A DNA stretch of 64,000 bases, taken from the NCBI GenBank assembly GCA_028753945.1, contig JAPNXP010000005.1:310001-374000 (forward strand). Direction: 5' to 3'. The notes under the pieces are model-generated. The model saw only the letters and a program-made list of their open reading frames with translations, did not search any database and had not been told where the DNA came from. This DNA comes from Hexactinellida sp. DTS-2022 (Eukaryota; Porifera; Hexactinellida). A program made the translations under genes and the position numbers. Below, one piece after another: positions 12,001 to 22,795 of the stretch; positions within the stretch are counted from its first letter, which is position 1, and the number at the start of each line of letters is the position of its first letter.

Positions 12001-14562
12001 GTTTGTTAGCTAGTTTGTTTGTTGTTTGATTGATTGTTTACTTGTTGGTTTACTTATGTATTTATTTGTTTATTTGTTGTCTGTTAGTGTATTTATGTTT
12101 GTTAGCTAGTTTGTGAGTTTGTTTGTTTGTTTGTTTGTTTGACTGATTGTTTACTTGTTCGTTTTATTTGTCTGTTTTAAGACTGTTTACATAATTAACA
12201 AATAACAAAATTATTAATTAATTAATAAGAATAAAATTTATTTTAGTTAAAACAAATCAAAATGCAAATAATTCCATTAATAGCAACAGTAATAAAATGA
12301 ATTGATAGGATGTATAAATGTAAACATTATTAATCAATAAGCTGACAATTCAGTAATTATTGAAAGTGAAACTGAAACTGAAACTAAACATACCATGTCA
12401 TCCACTGGTGTTCCGAGATCGTCATCGTCAGCATAAATAACCTTCACTTTCTAAAAAATAATTCTATAGATAGAACTTTCTAAATATAGAACAAATTTTT
12501 CTTGAGTAATATAGTTGTGCAATTAATAATCAAGTCAAGTGTTTAATTAAGTGGCAGTTAAATTGGCTCACTTAAAAATGGCTCAATTAATTAATTAAAC
12601 TGTATTCGTCTCGTGGTCTTACTTATAAATCTTCCAATTTAAAAAAAACCCAGTTTCGCAAAAGTGAATTTTTGAGAAAATAAGTTAATTGCCAGTGCCT
12701 TAAAATACAGTAGAAAAGGTGTTGGCTGTTATATAAAGAAGTTTTTAATGATTCTTATAATAATTATCACAAACTTATTTAAATAAGATTAATACAAAGT
12801 TCCAATTAATACATACATACGTAACTTAATTAATTAATTTAATTATTGAATACAGTGGTACCTGTTAATACGAATTTCGGAAAAGTTACAAATTCCTAAG
12901 GCCCCATTATGTTACTGACATTTAGAAATCAAATATGCTCCAATAATCTTGAAATTTTTGAGTGTAATGAATTTTTCAAACTGTAACTACAATATACAAT
13001 TATGCGAACATAAATAAGGAACAATCACCTCAACAATGGTAACCGCAATTCCTAAAGTTATGTAAACAAACAACAAACAACATCATTTTGAGAAATTGAA
13101 ATTGAAAGTATTAAAAGTAGCAACATCTAATTATGATAAATAATTATATTATAATTTATGGAATTTTTTTAAATTACAGTAAAACTTTTTGTCATGTTGC
13201 ATAATACACGTATTATTACAAAAAATATTCGCCTTATCCGGAATTCGTATTAACTAATATCATTTGTATTGAAAGGCTTTGAAGGGGACTGAAATAGTGT
13301 TCCTATTATGAGGTTAAATTGTAGACAAAACAATTTAAATTGAAATATATTGTGCAATAATTAAATGCTTATTATTCAACGCAACTAATATTAACGTACT
13401 ATCAGTAATACGTACAAATAACTTATGAATAATTAGAATAATTAATTATAGCATACCTTAGACATATCTTCGTTGGTAAGGGCTTCATCAGGATGTGGAT
13501 GTGAAACATATTTTTGTAAAATTCCATTCATATCCGAACTTGAATATTGGAATAGCTTGTTGTTCTTTGGCATTATTATAACAGAAATCTGACAATCACA
13601 TAAGACACTGAGTTGAAATGCCTTCTTGAAAAGACCAAGTTTTCTTTTCATAAATGTTATCTATAACAAAAGTGTTATAAGTGCGTTAATTTAATAACGA
13701 GCATCCTTATATGTAGACGGTCTATAAAAGCCCATACAAATAAGCAAGAAATTCTGTAGACCAAAAGCCCTGCCGTCTATGGGTAATACTAATGTATATG
13801 TAAGAAAACCTGGTCTAGAAATAGACGGTCTACATATAAGTAATTTCTTACAAAGTGTGTTAAAATATCGATAAATCTAAATATAACTATGTTGTAACAT
13901 GTAAAAGCTATAATTTTATTGGTCAATACACAAAAATTTATAACCATAAAAAATTGCATTCATTTTTTGATTCAAAAGAACAAACAAAAATATTTTATTG
14001 TTTTTAACTTATTGTTGTTGTTGTTGTCATTTGTACCACATAAACAACATTTCGTAATACAACTTATGAACCTTTCGAACTTCTATTTAGTTGGTTCCGT
14101 ATTACCCTATTCATTATAGAACTATTAATTTACACTTAATTGTGACTTAATAGAGTACAAAGGTCTAAAAATGGACTTTTGTTTTGAAAATGTCCCAAAA
14201 ATTCATTGAATTTAAAACGATGTAATAGCATAAGGTTTCGTATAGCAACCAAAAATTACCATTGTAATGTGAGTTACTAGAATTCTATACAGAATTAATC
14301 TATTATTAGAAATAATAAAAAATATTTCGAAGCCAATATTTTCCAATGGTTTCTTAACCGACATAATAGATAATTAAATCATAGTTACGTGATTTGGAGA
14401 TTGGAATGCTAAAAATTATCATTAATCCAAACAGTAAAATAGCTAAATATAAATAACAAATGTTTATAAATAAGTCAAAAGTTAAAACCAAAGTAAACAA
14501 GTACATACCTGTCGATTTCTGTTGTCAGGTATTCTCTCAATTGGTATTTTCTTTCGACCCAT
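5783..14562 (-). CDS. MEF2: MEF2-type MADS-box transcription factor
   Basis: DNA-binding activator of muscle and other differentiation genes; acts in the nucleus as a dimer. Exons on the minus strand (5'->3'): 14509-14562, 13457-13660, 12394-12450, 11552-11719, 10843-11088, 10278-10409, 9773-9962, 9274-9374, 8448-8708, 6468-6728 and 5808-6031. The last may instead read on to a stop at 5783. Exons 1-2 encode MGRKKIPIERIPDNRNRQ and then the MADS core (KRKLGLFKKAFQLSVLCDC) and the MEF2 domain (NKLFQYSSSDM...LQKY). Exon 3 is acidic. Later exons are Ser/Pro/Asn-rich, as expected for an activation domain; exon 5 has three copies of THLGMPLE. All exon phases match. With the stop at 5783 the product is about 640 residues, longer than vertebrate MEF2 (about 470-520). 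MADS/MEF2 identity is firm; membership of the 3' exons is inferred from phase and spacing. Confidence 0.85.
6257..6370. mobile_element. Small hAT-like MITE in MEF2 intron
   Basis: Inverted ends CAGGGTTG.TTGAT and AATCAACCCTG enclose AT-rich DNA with several AAATC/GATTT motifs. No convincing 8-bp target duplication is seen. Confidence 0.5.
7785..8048. mobile_element. MITE family B with internal duplication
   Basis: Ends CAGTAGACTCCGCTTAATAG and TTAAGCGGAGTCGACTG, TA-flanked. A block of about 78 bp (TTTCACAGGATTTATAGGACAG with flanks) is repeated inside, which makes it longer than the copy at 930-1114. It lies in a MEF2 intron. Confidence 0.75.
8128..8412. repeat. (GTTT)n/(GTCT)n microsatellite in MEF2 intron
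   Basis: About 285 bp of GTTT with GTCT variants. The frames rich in V, C, L and F are open only because of the repeat. The same motif recurs at about 2284-2335, 10500-10685 (opposite strand), 11850-12170 and 52505-52690. Confidence 0.9.
9083..9268. repeat. 12-bp-type minisatellite TGTCACAAGG / TGTCGCAATG
   Basis: About 15 units alternate TGTCACAAGG, TGTCGCTATG and TGTCGCAATG directly beside the donor of the MEF2 exon 9274-9374. Three frames are open through it, an artefact of the period. Confidence 0.85.
9995..10168. mobile_element. MITE family E (AGTGAACTCTCGTTATAA)
   Basis: The interior iterates TTCGTTATA(TCC/AGC) in both directions and contains CTTGGGACCTGTAAA. The ends are CTCTCGTTATAA and TATAACGTGAGTTTACTG. 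Other copies: 15654-15808, 36515-36687, 47572-47712, 53909-54215 (interrupted) and 56511-56688. Confidence 0.8.
10421..10685. repeat. Low-complexity AACAGGTA / (AAAC)n tract
   Basis: A short AACAGGTAAAC array merges into (AAAC)n next to the acceptor of the MEF2 exon 10278-10409. Not coding. Confidence 0.85.
11170..11340. mobile_element. MITE family J (CAGTCGAAACCGG) with a family-B-like end
   Basis: The right end GGTTTCGACTG and the internal AAAATCCGATAGTTAGAATAAACC match the element at 55804-55949. The left end reads CAGTCGACTCCGC, like family B, so this copy looks chimeric. Confidence 0.6.
11368..11505. mobile_element. MITE family D (AGTGGATGCCGGTTATA)
   Basis: Ends AGTGGATGCCGGTTATATCAACA and TCTTATATCCGGTATCTACT, with internal ATAACCGGCATAA. 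Other copies: about 2556-2680, 8940-9052, 25555-25678, 45714-45775, 48260-48332 and 49294-49430. Confidence 0.75.
11850..12180. repeat. Degenerate GTTT-rich tract in MEF2 intron
   Basis: Mixed GTTT, GGTT, GATT and GTTTACTT units over 330 bp, with no exon-like sequence inside. Confidence 0.8.
13704..13848. mobile_element. Inverted-repeat element in MEF2 intron 1
   Basis: Arms CTTATATGTAGACGGTCTAT and (reverse complement) CTTATATGTAGACCGTCTAT enclose about 100 bp. MITE-like; no other copy seen here. Confidence 0.55.
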
Positions 14563-15998
14563 TTTTGTAGTTGTAAGAAAAGTGTGAAAATTATTGTTTG
14601 AAAATCTAAATTAAGAAATCCATTAATTATAATTAAAATAGCCTATAATAATACCCCCGCTTAATTAATTTATAGTTACAATTATGTCCGGAATTCATAA
14701 ACTATTTTAATAAAATAATGCCGGGTAAATATTAATTACTTGCAATTGGAATTTAGAATATTTTGTAATTATAAATACACCTTCTATAATACGAAAACCC
14801 ATGGGACCAAAACTGCCCCTTATAGAGAGGTGTTAGTTTCAATTTATAGTTCCATATAGGGGTGTCCCGTGGTACAAGGAATTTATAGGTGCCTGCATTA
14901 TAATTTCACTCAAAAATGTAAATATTTCACTTCATAAATAAACAAAAATAAAACAAATCACACAACAACAACACCCAAAATATACAAACACCAAGTGTCA
15001 ATTTATTATTAAATAACAACACTAATTAAAATTCTAAAAATAAACATAATATACCTGAATTAGTTGAAACAAATTAGCCAGAATCTAAAATAAGAATTTT
15101 GCCAATCTGCTCTATATATAGTATAGCACAGCATTTAGGCCTATAGTAATCTATTTATAGAACTATAAGTTATATAAAAGGTAAGGAAAGCTCTAGGATA
15201 CAATGCATTGACAATGGAATGTGGACATAATGAGTAGGATTCGTAGGTTCAACTTTGTTAAAGACAAATTGTATTTAATAATTATCCAATTGTTCAATTC
15301 AATTGTTTCTATGTCTTTTCTAGAAATGAGGAAATTGCGAGTTAAAGTTTAGCAAAATGGAACTGGAAATGATACCATAAATGCAGGAATTTATAAAATC
15401 TGACTTTTCATTCAGATTTAGTTTGAAAAGGATTAAACTGGTGCGAACAAATCACATATTTATCAATAATTATTCAACAGTTTAGTACATAGAAATTTCA
15501 AATTAGTTATAGTTATCTAATTGTTTTGGTTTAATTAATATTTTTGTCACCTTTCAAATAAAGCGACAGAATAAATTTTCATGCAATCACAAGAAATATA
15601 AATATTATTATTACAAATTTGATTACATAATCACAGATTAATGAGTGTACGTACAGTAAACTCCAGTTATAACGAAGTTGGATATAACGAAATGGAGATT
15701 TTCCCCAGAGTACTAAATGCATTAATTATTATCCGCTTATAACGAATATCCGGATATAACGAAGGAATTTACAGGTCCCAAGCACTTCGTTATAACGAGA
15801 GTTTACTGTAAATTTCTTTTGATTATAATTTGATAATAGGACTAGCAATTATGAATAATATAATATGGGACCGTTAATACTTAGTAACACCTGTTAAAAT
15901 ATGAACATAAGATAAGGGGACAGAATAAACAGTCCCCTGGTGTTCCTACTAACGAAAACTATAAACTGACAATTGATATTTTAATACTATAATTAGAA
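14563..15998. other. Intergenic spacer between MEF2 and MRPS28
   Basis: AT-rich, with no supported gene on either strand. It would hold the MEF2 5' UTR and promoter. The only structured element is a family-E MITE at 15654-15808 (CAGTAAACTCCAGTTATAACG...CGTTATAACGAGAGTTTACTG). The segment 14775-14890 has weak inverted similarity (TTATAG/CTATA). Confidence 0.7.
15654..15808. mobile_element. MITE family E, intergenic
   Basis: CAGTAAACTCCAGTTATAACGAAG at the left and CTTCGTTATAACGAGAGTTTACTG at the right are inverted copies. The inside contains GGATATAACGAAGG and the shared GGTCCC block. Confidence 0.85.
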
Positions 15999-17156
15999 CT
16001 AAGTAGAAAGTGACACAAATTCGATTCTAGATTCTAACAAACTATACATTTCATCTTCGCCCATAAAGTGCTGAGTTAGTTCCAATTCTCTTATCGTAAC
16101 TAATAACTTAGTTCCAATTTGAAACTGACTTGGTTCCATTTTATCTGGGATTTTGAAAACGCCGTAGAATTTGTGTCCATAGTCCACATACACTTGTTTT
16201 CCTGTTTGGTTAATTACTATGCCGCGAACACACTTTTTTCGTGGATCACCCATTTTCATCCAATTTGATTCTCGTAACACCTCAAGGAACTTCGGTTCTG
16301 CTTCTTCTGGTATAGTTTCAGTTCCAATTTCAAGTGTCTCAGTTCTGATTTCAGATTTTTCGGTTTCAGTTTCAGCCATCTTAGCTACGGTTTCAAATGT
16401 TTTGGTTCTTGTTTCAGGAATTTCAGATATTTCAGTGGCAGTTCCAGTCTCAATTATTTCAGTTCCAATTTCAGGTATTTCCTCAGTTTTCGTTTCAGGC
16501 ATCTTAGTTCCAATTTCAGGAATTTTACTTTCAGATATCACAATGGCAGTCTTCATCTTTTCAGTTTCATTTTCAGAAACCATAGTTTCAATTTCAGTTT
16601 GACGGGATATTTCAACAACTTTTTCTTCCTCTTTTGCTACAATTTCTACTTTACTTATATCTTCAGTTGGTAAGGACTTGCCACTAATATCCCTAGTTCC
16701 TATTGCAGTATCAATGATGGCTTGATAGTTATCACCAGTCTCTTTATAAGGTTTTGAGAGAACATTTGTAAACAACCCATCTGGCTGAATATCAAATGCA
16801 AGATTAGAAATTGGACTCGATTTTACCCTTTGTCGCTTCTGTTTTTGAGAATCTCTTTTTATTGGTTGACTTGGTTCCGGCGTAATTGGATCAAATATAT
16901 CGATTCGTCGCTTATGAGAGGAACCAGCTGATTTTGTTCTATTTTTAGAAATAATTTCAGGTGGATCTAGATACTCGAGAATAGCCCCCCAATAATCCTC
17001 TCGCTTTTCGTCCTCAGCTGACAATTTAGGCACCACTTTAGGTGGTCTCCTGGTGTTTTTGTGTCGCCTTTGCGTGACACATGGGCTGAGTAGTCGCAAC
17101 GGAAGTGGCAGATTGGAATGCACGAAATATCGTGATAATAATACCACGAGTGACAT
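15999..17156 (-). CDS. MRPS28: Mitochondrial ribosomal protein MRPS28 (bS1m) with acidic insert
   Basis: Component of the small subunit of the mitochondrial ribosome. Single-exon frame of 385 residues from an ATG at 17156. The N-terminus (MSLVVLLSRYFVHSNLPLPL...RRHKNTRRP) is hydrophobic, basic and free of acid, as in a mitochondrial targeting peptide. The last 95 or so residues carry the family signature: GIVINQTGKQVYVDYGHKFYGVF, then GTKLLVTIRELELTQHFMG and a final LLES. Residues of about 165-285 form a Thr/Glu/Ile-rich stretch of imperfect repeats (variants of IPEIGTE and IPETRTK) not typical of the family; the human protein is about half this length. The repeat block is underlain by recurring TTTCAGTTCCAATTTC-like DNA. 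The identification rests on the C-terminal domain. Confidence 0.8.
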   Translation of the reverse strand: MSLVVLLSRYFVHSNLPLPLRLLSPCVTQRRHKNTRRPPKVVPKLSAEDEKREDYWGAILEYLDPPEIISKNRTKSAGSSHKRRIDIFDPITPEPSQPIKRDSQKQKRQRVKSSPISNLAFDIQPDGLFTNVLSKPYKETGDNYQAIIDTAIGTRDISGKSLPTEDISKVEIVAKEEEKVVEISRQTEIETMVSENETEKMKTAIVISESKIPEIGTKMPETKTEEIPEIGTEIIETGTATEISEIPETRTKTFETVAKMAETETEKSEIRTETLEIGTETIPEEAEPKFLEVLRESNWMKMGDPRKKCVRGIVINQTGKQVYVDYGHKFYGVFKIPDKMEPSQFQIGTKLLVTIRELELTQHFMGEDEMYSLLESRIEFVSLST

Positions 17157-17536
17157 TTGTAACTAAATACATAATAACCGAATAAAGTACAATTTTTATC
17201 AAATATTCAAAGGTGTTAATTAAGTGATGCTTTTGTGGACCATAAATGCCACCAAGAAATCACATTTTAAAGGAATTAAAACTGCCCCTTAATTAATAAG
17301 TTATATAAGTTATCCCGAAGATGGTTTGGGGTTTTTAGTATAAATAGAAAAAAACCTAGTTTCAGTTTCACTTTCAATTGAAATTGTATTTACTTTCAGG
17401 TTCAATTTTCACATTCCGAGCCAGATTAGGGATTATTAATTAACTTAATTATAACTGGAACTAACTACTAATATATTCGTTTAATAAGTGTATCGACAGG
17501 TTAGTGTATTATATACTCATAAGTGTACTAGAGGTG
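17157..17536. other. Short spacer, no gene seen
   Basis: About 380 bp of AT-rich DNA between two minus-strand genes. It includes AGTTTCAGTTTCAC-type sequence also seen near 29640 and no clear element. Confidence 0.6.
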
Positions 17537-19725
17537 TCAAGTGAAATCACTCGAGCTAGGGGGTCTGTGAGACATCAGCTCTGTCCATAGTCCACTTGTG
17601 CCACTTATGCCATCTGTGCTACTTTTGAAATCTGTATCACTTATACCACTTATGCCATATGTGCCACTTATACCACTTTTGAAATATGTGGCATTTATAC
17701 CACTTGTGCCATCTATGCCATTTGTGCCACTTATGCCACTTATATCACCTGTGCCACTTATGCCACTTGTCGCTAACTCATTCGAGAGTTTTTCGAGTGT
17801 AAGCATATCTTCATCTTCCGAAATATTTCCTCCATTTTTATCCTCAAAATATTCCAAAGTGGAACCATCACTTGAATCGGAATCGGAACTATGACTGTCG
17901 CTATTTTTATAGACACTAACCAAGGGATTCCAAACTACTTTCCCGCCTAAAATACTTGGTATATCTATAGAATGTGACTCTAGATTATCATTGGTCAGAT
18001 TATCATCTTTTGACACTTGTGTACCCAATAGGAAAAACCCGCTCAAATCTGTTTGTGCCACTAATTTTACTTTCAAATCACTGCCACTAATTCCAACACC
18101 TTTATTAGTTCCGGATATAGTTCCATTTGTATGCTCATAACGCTCTGAATTTGTAATTTCTGTAATAACTAATGAGTCTCTATTTTTAGGCTGTTGTTCT
18201 ATTTTTAGATCTGCGTTGTAGAATATATTATATTCACTAATACTTGGTTTCAAAGTCGATTCTTGAAAATCAGAGTTTTTCTCAAGCTTTTCTTGACTTT
18301 GTGACTTTGGAATTTCGCTTTTATATTTTGTCAGCAAAAGTCTGTCGAAATAACTTAGTTCTGAATTAGTTGTGAACGCGGGCAATTCTAGAATTTTCTG
18401 TTTCATTTCAGTTTCAGTTCCAGTTCCAGTTTCATTTCCCGCCTTTCTCCATTCATTCAAAACTGCCTGGAAAGATTCGGCGCTCTCAGATTCATTATAG
18501 CAACCGTCCAGTAAGGAATGTTTAATTGGAGAATTCCTATCGCCCATATCCGTATCTAGGTTACCACTTTCTAATTCAATGGAATGTGAGGTGTCGAGTG
18601 CCACATTTGGCACCTTATCAGGCACAGGTGGCGGATGTGGCACAGTGGTAGTGTCAACCACAGAAGAATTACCAGTTAGAAATTTAAACTTTCTATTTTT
18701 TTTCGGGTAACTACTTCTAATGTCTTTGATTAGTTGTTGTGTGTGTGTTGACACAAAACCAGTTTGGCCACTTGACCAAAATGTGTCAGAACTCAATCCC
18801 TCTCTATCCTATAAATAGAACTGTGTATAAATACAGAGAATATTCTCTATATATGGAACTATAATAGGAACTAAGGGATGGGAACAATTTCAGATCCCTT
18901 TGGTGTAGGCCATCATCCAGGCAAAATTTTTACAGAATTTTTTATTTTTTTATTTTACCAAAAATTTAATCGACATCGCTCACACGCGCCTAAATTACTC
19001 ATTTGTATTGAGTTTATGGGAGCATCTCTCGATTTTTTCGCGCCTAGATTAAAAATTTCTGTATAATTATAGTTCCATTTATACTTGCCCAAATATTGTT
19101 ATTCTTCTTCAAGATAACTTGAAAGTGCAATAGAAACTATAGTATATCTATATTCAGTCATTTGCAACGAAAATCTAGGGAAACCAAAAATCCAAAAATC
19201 CAAAAATCTAGGGAATTGTTGTTAAGTATGCCATATAAGCAACTACACTAACTATACAGGAATTAGTGTATGCTTATAGTCCCGTCACTGGAAAATTGGT
19301 CCCGAAAATCTAAAATTACAGCTGTGCCGACAGCATGTTTTACAGGTGGTATTATCAGATATTGAGTCTCCCAAATATTTAATTAGTTATGTCTTATTGA
19401 GTAACTAAATAACATAAACCTCAGAAGGACTAATTTTCCACAGAAGGACCAAATTTCTATGAAAATTTTGGGAAAAAAAAATGTTAATTTTGAAAATTTT
19501 GGTTTTGACCCCCAGGCCAATTTTCCAAGAAGACCAATTTTCCAAGGGGACCAATTTTCCGTGACAGTTCACATATGTAACCTTGTTTAGTTCCCGTTTC
19601 TTTCTATCACTCTCCAGCTGTCTCCGCAATGCTACCAATCTCTGTTCCATAAATGCAGTTTCTAATTCCAACTTATTTCGAGCCGACTTACCAGATTTGT
19701 TAGATCCCCTATCCTGTGTCGCCAT
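17537..19725 (-). CDS. Two-exon acidic/Ser-rich protein; weak ZBBX resemblance
   Basis: Exon 1 (19582-19725, 48 codons) starts at ATG 19725 and ends at a GTTACATATG donor. Exon 2 (17537-18808, 423 codons plus stop) follows a CTATTTATAG acceptor; phases match (0/0), giving 471 residues. Residues 15-47 form a charged coiled coil (KLELETAFMEQRLVALRRQL). Around residue 155 is SFQAVLNEWRKA, a motif I associate with ZBBX (B-box domain protein), but no Cys/His B-box is present. Much of the rest is Ser/Asp/Glu-rich. The C-terminal 70 residues repeat (I/S)GISGT, produced by a GTGCCACTTATGCCA-type DNA repeat at 17590-17770. Function is not assigned; the ZBBX link is a low-confidence hint. Confidence 0.65.
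18809..19581 (-). other. Intron of the 17537-19725 gene
   Basis: Non-coding. It contains CGCGCCTA-bearing repeat fragments (18985-19060), a run of CAAAAATC/CTAGGGAA repeats near 19180-19210, and half of a family-M MITE at about 19304-19345 (AAAATCTAAAATTACAGCTG). A frame reading across the exon-1 donor to 19405 is not needed. Confidence 0.6.
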
Positions 19726-19739
19726 AGCTAATTATACTA

Positions 19740-19913
19740 CAGTAGAACCTCGTTAGTACTGACACGGTTAATTAATACGAAATTCCGGTTAATATGAACA
19801 CTATTTCAGTCCCCTTCAAAGCCTTTTCAATACACATGATATTGGTTAATACGAATTCCTAATAAGGCGAACACATTTTGACGGTCCCCTGGTGTTCGTA
19901 CTAACGAAGTTCT
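19740..19913. mobile_element. MITE family A upstream of a gene
   Basis: CAGTAGAACCTCGTTAGTACTGACACGG at the left; GGTCCCCTGGTGTTCGTACTAACG near the right end. It sits about 15 bp upstream of the ATG at 19725 of the neighbouring minus-strand gene. Confidence 0.8.
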
Positions 19914-20072
19914 ATATATAGTACTAGAAAATGAATGGGTCTATGTAGACTATGTATACTATATTACACTACATACTTCGACACAATTAATTAACAAAAA
20001 ATATTGCAAAAGTATTTGCTTTTAATAATACATTGACGAGCTGCTTGTATTATATATAGCAAAGCTTTGCAT

Positions 20073-20125
20073 AAATTCAATATACTAAAAGCCTTGCGTG
20101 GAAGGCTTTATAGTATATTGAATTT
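20073..20125. other. Perfect-stem hairpin in intergenic DNA
   Basis: Arms AAATTCAATATACTAAAAGCCTT and AAGGCTTTATAGTATATTGAATTT pair over about 23 bp around a 6-base loop. No flanking gene explains it. It could be a remnant of a palindromic element or a small structured RNA. Confidence 0.5.
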
Positions 20126-20345
20126 CGGCTAGTTAACAATATGTCATTCGGCCACCATGAAGTTTTAATGTATCGATTATGATATGGTATGTATTTAAGT
20201 GGTACTTCCTTACAAACATTTCGTAGGATGTCAGGTATAAATACACTACAGTGCACTTTCGCTAATCCGAACAGGAGATCCCAAAATAATTTTCGCTTAA
20301 AAGTGGGAAAAATCATAAATATATGTATGTTGCATTGGAATTATA

Positions 20346-20465
20346 CAAAAAATCTAAAATTAAAGCTGTGCCGACAGTATGTTCAATTGGCGGCATCATA
20401 TACAGTACATATAGTGCCAACAAAGGAAAAGCTGTTGGCACAGCTGTAATTTTAGATTTTTTGTT
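20346..20465. mobile_element. MITE family M (AAATCTAAAATTACAGCTGTGCCGACAG), copy 1
   Basis: Long inverted ends, AAATCTAAAATTAAAGCTGTG and CACAGCTGTAATTTTAGATTT. Further copies: 22480-22609 and 40845-40970. A half copy is at about 19304. Confidence 0.85.
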
Positions 20466-20812
20466 TTAGAGAATATGTGTACTGCCAATTAACCCAAACT
20501 TCTCTAGAAAAACCAAATTTGGGCAGGAATACATAATTTTGAAGCAATTATCCGAAAATCCCTTGATAAGCTTATATTGTCATGATTTTCATGATTTTAC
20601 TCTATTAACTATTAACATACAACATTACTTAAAAGAACAACCCATGCATTTATTCCGTTAGACAGTTATCTAGTCTCAACCAATTGTTTACGTTTGTTCC
20701 GCGCTATTAAACAGTAGACTCCAGTTAGAAATTAGAAAGAATATAATTAATATAGAAAGCAAATAAAAAACAACCAGCAACAAAAATAATAACTTGTAAA
20801 AACCGTAAAAGT

Positions 20813-22048
20813 TCAAAAGAATTGTAGTATATGAGACTGCTTATCATCAATAACAACAACAAGCCCCTCCTTGTTGATATCTATGCCATGAGGTAATCGG
20901 AACTCTCCAGGTCCTGTCCCTTCGTGTCCCATGGTACCGACAAGCTGTCCCTCTCTGCTGAACACTTTAACATTATCAGCTCCCATGTCACTAACTATAA
21001 TATTCATGTGTCTGTCCAGACAGAAATAGCTAGGTACAATCAGCTGTTCCTGTGACACAATCAAATGCATTAGGTTCCCATCTCTGGTAAATGATTGGAT
21101 GGAATAGGGACACTTATAAAACAGGAGTATAAATAGAGAGGGAGCTAATTTTAGGTCGCATAGCCTAGTGTCCCATGTTATATGTGGAGAGTTAAGTAGA
21201 GTAATATCGACAGAGCTCAAATCCTCAACACTCAAATGAGATATGCTATTAGTATCACACATTCCTACATACAGTGTGTCTGTGTCAACTGACAGACCAC
21301 ACGTGTGATCCCCTGTTACAACACAACACAGAATGTCCCCAGACACTTTATCTAGCTTGAAGATACTAAGTGGATCATCACAGATGACAAACAGGTGATG
21401 CAGTGAGACAGTTACGCAATTAGGAAGAGACATTCCTTGTGGCTTAATTGTTCTAGAATAATTGCCTTCTTTGCCAAACACCTGAATCCTATGAATCAAA
21501 TGATCGCACACGAATATATCCCCATTGTCTCTGTCTATTGACAGACCATGAGGAGAATATAATTCCATCTGTCCCTCTCCTTCATTGATACCAGACCACA
21601 CTGGGTTGTGTCTGTTCACGTAGGATACACCCTCACACAAGCGACACAATCCAGCCATGCCACCTTCCAACCACCCGTCATGCCACTCGAGCCACACAGA
21701 TGGAATCCGATCCACAGTCGCCTCTAGTCCCCGTATCTTCTCGTCCAACTCTCGGGACACATTTACTAGAGTCTCGTTGAGCTCATTGTGTTGGAGATTG
21801 TGTTTCACATCAGCTTTGGTCACTTTCAACTGATTCAGCTTCACCTGTCTGTCCTCCACTTGTGTCTCTGCCACACGGACCACTTCATCCAGCTGTGCCA
21901 CCAGTTCGAGGTGTCTGCCACGTAGCACTTGGAAATAGTACTCGAATCGGACACGTAACTCCTCTTTCGCTATCGCCACTTCCCCTCGAATTCGTTCCAG
22001 CTCTCTGGCTGTCTCTTCTCGCATGTCCGCTACAAACTCAGTTGCCAT
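20813..22048 (-). CDS. Coiled-coil NHL-repeat protein, copy A
   Basis: Intronless, 411 residues. The start is taken at ATG 22048 (MATEFVADMREE...) because paralogue B begins there and has an in-frame stop just before it; an in-frame ATG at 22081 would add 11 residues. Residues 5-125 are a long Glu/Arg-rich coiled coil. After a GLCRLCEG linker, residues of about 150-411 form an NHL beta-propeller (HGLSIDRDNGDIFVCDHLIHRIQVF, then ...GPGEFRLPHGIDINKEGLVVVID near the end). This resembles the C-terminal part of TRIM-NHL proteins, which bind RNA or proteins, but there is no RING and no complete B-box, so ligase activity is not predicted. Paralogues: 31968-33200 and 63196-64000. Confidence 0.85.
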   Translation of the reverse strand: MATEFVADMREETARELERIRGEVAIAKEELRVRFEYYFQVLRGRHLELVAQLDEVVRVAETQVEDRQVKLNQLKVTKADVKHNLQHNELNETLVNVSRELDEKIRGLEATVDRIPSVWLEWHDGWLEGGMAGLCRLCEGVSYVNRHNPVWSGINEGEGQMELYSPHGLSIDRDNGDIFVCDHLIHRIQVFGKEGNYSRTIKPQGMSLPNCVTVSLHHLFVICDDPLSIFKLDKVSGDILCCVVTGDHTCGLSVDTDTLYVGMCDTNSISHLSVEDLSSVDITLLNSPHITWDTRLCDLKLAPSLFILLFYKCPYSIQSFTRDGNLMHLIVSQEQLIVPSYFCLDRHMNIIVSDMGADNVKVFSREGQLVGTMGHEGTGPGEFRLPHGIDINKEGLVVVIDDKQSHILQFF

Positions 22049-22279
22049 TCTAGTCTCGATTAGTTTCAGTTCCTTTAACACAGTTGCATTGTCCTATCTC
22101 TGCTGGCTGCTCTTCTTATACTCACACAGCTCGCACCACGCAACACGCCACTTCTCTGCTAGCTATCCCGTTACACCACTAACCACACAACTCTATCAGG
22201 CAATCCCAGAGCTCTCTGCTCGCTACACAGCCTGGCAACCATATGGCTACTATGCTACGCATAACCACATTCCATAATC

Positions 22280-22795
22280 TCTCCATAGCAACAACATATG
22301 TAGCTAGTTATGCTTAGTTTCAGTTCTTACCACTAATATGAATAATTACGTGGTTCTAATGTAAGTTTTAAAATGCAATTAATGGAAATTTAAATGAGGC
22401 TAGCTTCCAACGGGTATTATAAGTAAATAAGTAAGTATGCTGATTTCTGATTTCTCATTTATTTTTCTAATTTGAATTAGAAAAATCTAAAATTACAGCT
22501 GTGCCGACAGAATGTCATTGCATTGGAGGCACTACATTTTGGTGGTTGGTTGATTAAATGTGCCTCCAAAAGAAAGTACTGTCGGCACAGCTGTAATTTT
22601 AGATTTTCTCAATTCTTTCGTTGTCTATAGTGCTACATTGGTTACGAATCACACACTAATATATTTTCACATCCATTACGAACAAAATTTCTACATATTT
22701 CTCATATCTCTCCATAGCAACAACATATGTAACTAGTTATGCTTAGTCTCAGTTCTTACCACTAATATGAATAATTATGTGGTTCTAATTAGGGC
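22280..22795. repeat. Direct duplication of about 85 bp around a family-M MITE
   Basis: The sequence CTCTCCATAGCAACAACATATG...GTGGTTCTAAT at about 22278-22362 recurs at 22707-22790 with three or four changes. The family-M MITE 22480-22609 lies between the copies. Confidence 0.75.
22480..22609. mobile_element. MITE family M, copy 2
   Basis: AAAAATCTAAAATTACAGCTG...CAGCTGTAATTTTAGATTTT palindromic ends. The inner arms CTGTGCCGACAG/CTGTCGGCACAG are perfect. Confidence 0.85.

Noticed and set aside
16219-16602. Plus-strand frame opposite MRPS28
   Set aside because: Shadow of the Thr/Glu repeat; low-complexity S/V/I composition.
20813-22048. Calling the NHL proteins TRIM E3 ligases
   Set aside because: No RING and no complete B-box Cys/His pattern; only one C-X2-C (GLCRLCEG) is present.
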